64,000 bases of DNA from an uncultured Veillonella sp. GTDB taxonomy: Bacteria; Bacillota; Negativicutes; Veillonellales; Veillonellaceae. The notes beneath the pieces were generated by a model. That model did not search any database. It was not told the origin of the DNA and saw nothing but the letters and a program-made list of their open reading frames with translations. The stretch spans positions 124,001-188,000 of the forward strand of contig NZ_CALJON010000008.1 in NCBI RefSeq assembly GCF_937981445.1, written 5' to 3'. Position numbers and translations under genes: made by a program. Position 1 is the first letter of the stretch. Every line of letters starts with the position of its first letter. Shown here one piece after another: positions 62,851 through 64,000 of the stretch.

Positions 62851-62917
62851 AAAAAACCTCAGACCAGACATATACATAAGACAAACAATCTTATATATGC
62901 TAACTGAGGTTTTTTTA
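62851..62917. terminator. Bidirectional hairpin terminator between lysE-like gene and gyrA
   Basis: Outer AACCTCAG/CTGAGGTT stem (62855-62862 with 62904-62911), inner CATATACATAAG/CTTATATATG stem, A-run and T-run flanks. Confidence 0.85.
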
Positions 62918-62943
62918 ATTAACGAATGTAAAACTTAAATCGC

Positions 62944-64000
62944 TTACGCTTCGTCTTCGTTTTCTAATTCTGATTTAGCAATAATAGCTACAGAAGCTAC
63001 TTTGTCATCACCATCAAGACTTTGAAGTTTAACGCCCGATATAGCCTTGCCCTTCTTAACAGCAATATCTTTCATATCAAAGCGAATAATCTTGCCTTGT
63101 TCTGAAATTAACATCACTTCATCATCGTCAGTTACGATTTCAACGGCTACTACATCACCAGTTTTATCAGTAATGCGGAAGTTTTTTGTCCCTTTACCGC
63201 CACGTTTTTGAAGTGTATAGGCATCTTCACTATTGCGTTTACCAAAGCCTTCTTCACTAATAGTGAAGACTTGGCATACTTCGCCAGTACCATTAATAAT
63301 GCCCGCACCAACAACTTCGTCACCGCTATTTAACTTAATGCCACGAACGCCTTGTGCGGAGCGCTTCATGAGACGCGCATCTTCTTCGCTAAAGCGAATC
63401 GCCATCCCCTTACGAGTACCGATGAGAACTTCTTGACCACCTTCTGTAATACATACAGAAATAAGTCTATCTTCATCGCCAAGAGAAATTGCATTAAGAC
63501 CACTACGACGAATATTGCGATATTCTTCAATAGATGTACGTTTTACTACGCCATGTTTAGTTACCATGAAGAGATTCAAATCATGATTTACTGTTTCCAT
63601 ATCAATCATGGTGGTCACAGCTTCACCTACATTAAGCGGCAATACATTAATTATCGCCGTTCCTCGTGAATTGCGACTGGATGCTTCTGGTACTTCATAG
63701 CCTTTTAAGCGATACGCACGGCCTGCTGTAGTAAAGAACAATAAGGTATTATGAGTGCGAACATGTAAAATTTGAACTACATAATCGTCCTCTTTAGTCT
63801 TCATACCTACAACACCAACGCCACCTTTATGTTGATTGCGATATACATTGGCATTCATGCGTTTAATATAGCCTTGACGAGTCAATGTAATTACCATTTC
63901 TTCATCGGCAATTAAATCTTCCACATCAAGATCTGATGTATCAATGGTAATTTCACTGCGACGCTCATCACCATATTTATGTTTCATATCAGTCAATTCT
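62944..64000 (-). CDS. gyrA: DNA gyrase subunit A, C-terminal part (partial)
   Basis: About 352 residues are visible and the frame runs off the right edge. It begins in the segment leading to KYGDERRSEI, a typical junction to the C-terminal domain. The six-bladed pinwheel follows, with blades marked by VVGMKTKEDD, NSRGTA, VRGIKL and similar repeats. The GyrA box is QKRGGKG, the form that separates gyrase from topoisomerase IV. The C-terminal tail is acidic. It introduces negative supercoils together with GyrB. The catalytic Tyr lies outside the window. Confidence 0.96.
   Translation of the reverse strand, partial: ELTDMKHKYGDERRSEITIDTSDLDVEDLIADEEMVITLTRQGYIKRMNANVYRNQHKGGVGVVGMKTKEDDYVVQILHVRTHNTLLFFTTAGRAYRLKGYEVPEASSRNSRGTAIINVLPLNVGEAVTTMIDMETVNHDLNLFMVTKHGVVKRTSIEEYRNIRRSGLNAISLGDEDRLISVCITEGGQEVLIGTRKGMAIRFSEEDARLMKRSAQGVRGIKLNSGDEVVGAGIINGTGEVCQVFTISEEGFGKRNSEDAYTLQKRGGKGTKNFRITDKTGDVVAVEIVTDDDEVMLISEQGKIIRFDMKDIAVKKGKAISGVKLQSLDGDDKVASVAIIAKSELENEDEA

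Overview
This 64-kb window is a piece of a low-GC chromosome that reads like a diderm Firmicute of the class Negativicutes, most likely Veillonella. This is inferred from gene content and protein style, not from a marker gene. The evidence is a Firmicutes-type SRP RNA-dnaX-ybaB-recR-bofA block, AddAB recombination, three T-box riboswitches, ECF transport, lipoproteins and a cysteine desulfidase. No phage, insertion sequence or CRISPR array was seen. The window opens beside a small unknown gene and ends inside gyrA.

Layout. 1-6.7 kb: CpXC protein, MFS transporter, RluA-type pseudouridine synthase, and a UvrD-like helicase with an exonuclease domain built into it. 6.7-11.0 kb: bofA, recR, ybaB and dnaX behind an SRP RNA gene with its own promoter and terminator. 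11.4-15.5 kb: sodium:alanine symporter, M20 amidohydrolase and an orphan amino-acid binding lipoprotein. 15.7-23.3 kb: addB-addA. 23.9-29.2 kb: cyclopropane fatty acid synthase, DUF554 protein, tRNA-Ser(GCU), DUF3800 protein, a candidate small RNA and a multicopper oxidase with a Met/His-rich leader. 29.8-32.0 kb: cysK-cysE behind a cysteine T-box. 32.2-33.4 kb: a Lys-rich exported protein and an orphan structured RNA. 33.9-38.9 kb: SGNH hydrolase, queC and an ECF transporter whose S domain is fused to an ATPase, behind a T-box that best reads as tryptophan. 39.0-42.8 kb: divergent pantothenate operon (a DUF2520 reductase, panB, panC, panD) behind a terminator-bearing leader. 42.8-49.5 kb: seven same-strand genes, four zinc-ribbon/DUF805 membrane proteins, two other zinc-ribbon membrane proteins and a NagZ-like lipoprotein. 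50.0-55.6 kb: leuA-leuC-leuD-leuB behind a leucine T-box, an extra terminator and a tandem hairpin array. 55.7-62.7 kb: SDR oxidoreductase, cyuA, Eis-like acetyltransferase, a DUF2156 protein that seems to start on AUU, a LysR regulator and a LysE exporter. 62.9 kb to the end: gyrA 3' part.

Themes. Amino-acid supply dominates. T-boxes sense cysteine (cysK-cysE), leucine (leu genes) and probably tryptophan (uptake), and cyuA can break cysteine down again. The strongest candidates for undescribed biology are the zinc-ribbon/DUF805 operon, the orphan RNA near 33.1-33.4 kb, the hairpin array in the leuA leader, the fused S-A ECF transporter, and the helicase-exonuclease fusion. The window also carries many short, unrelated tandem repeats in intergenic DNA, often just past stop codons, and several unusually long terminator hairpins.

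All calls rest on reading the sequence and remembered family features. No database search was run.
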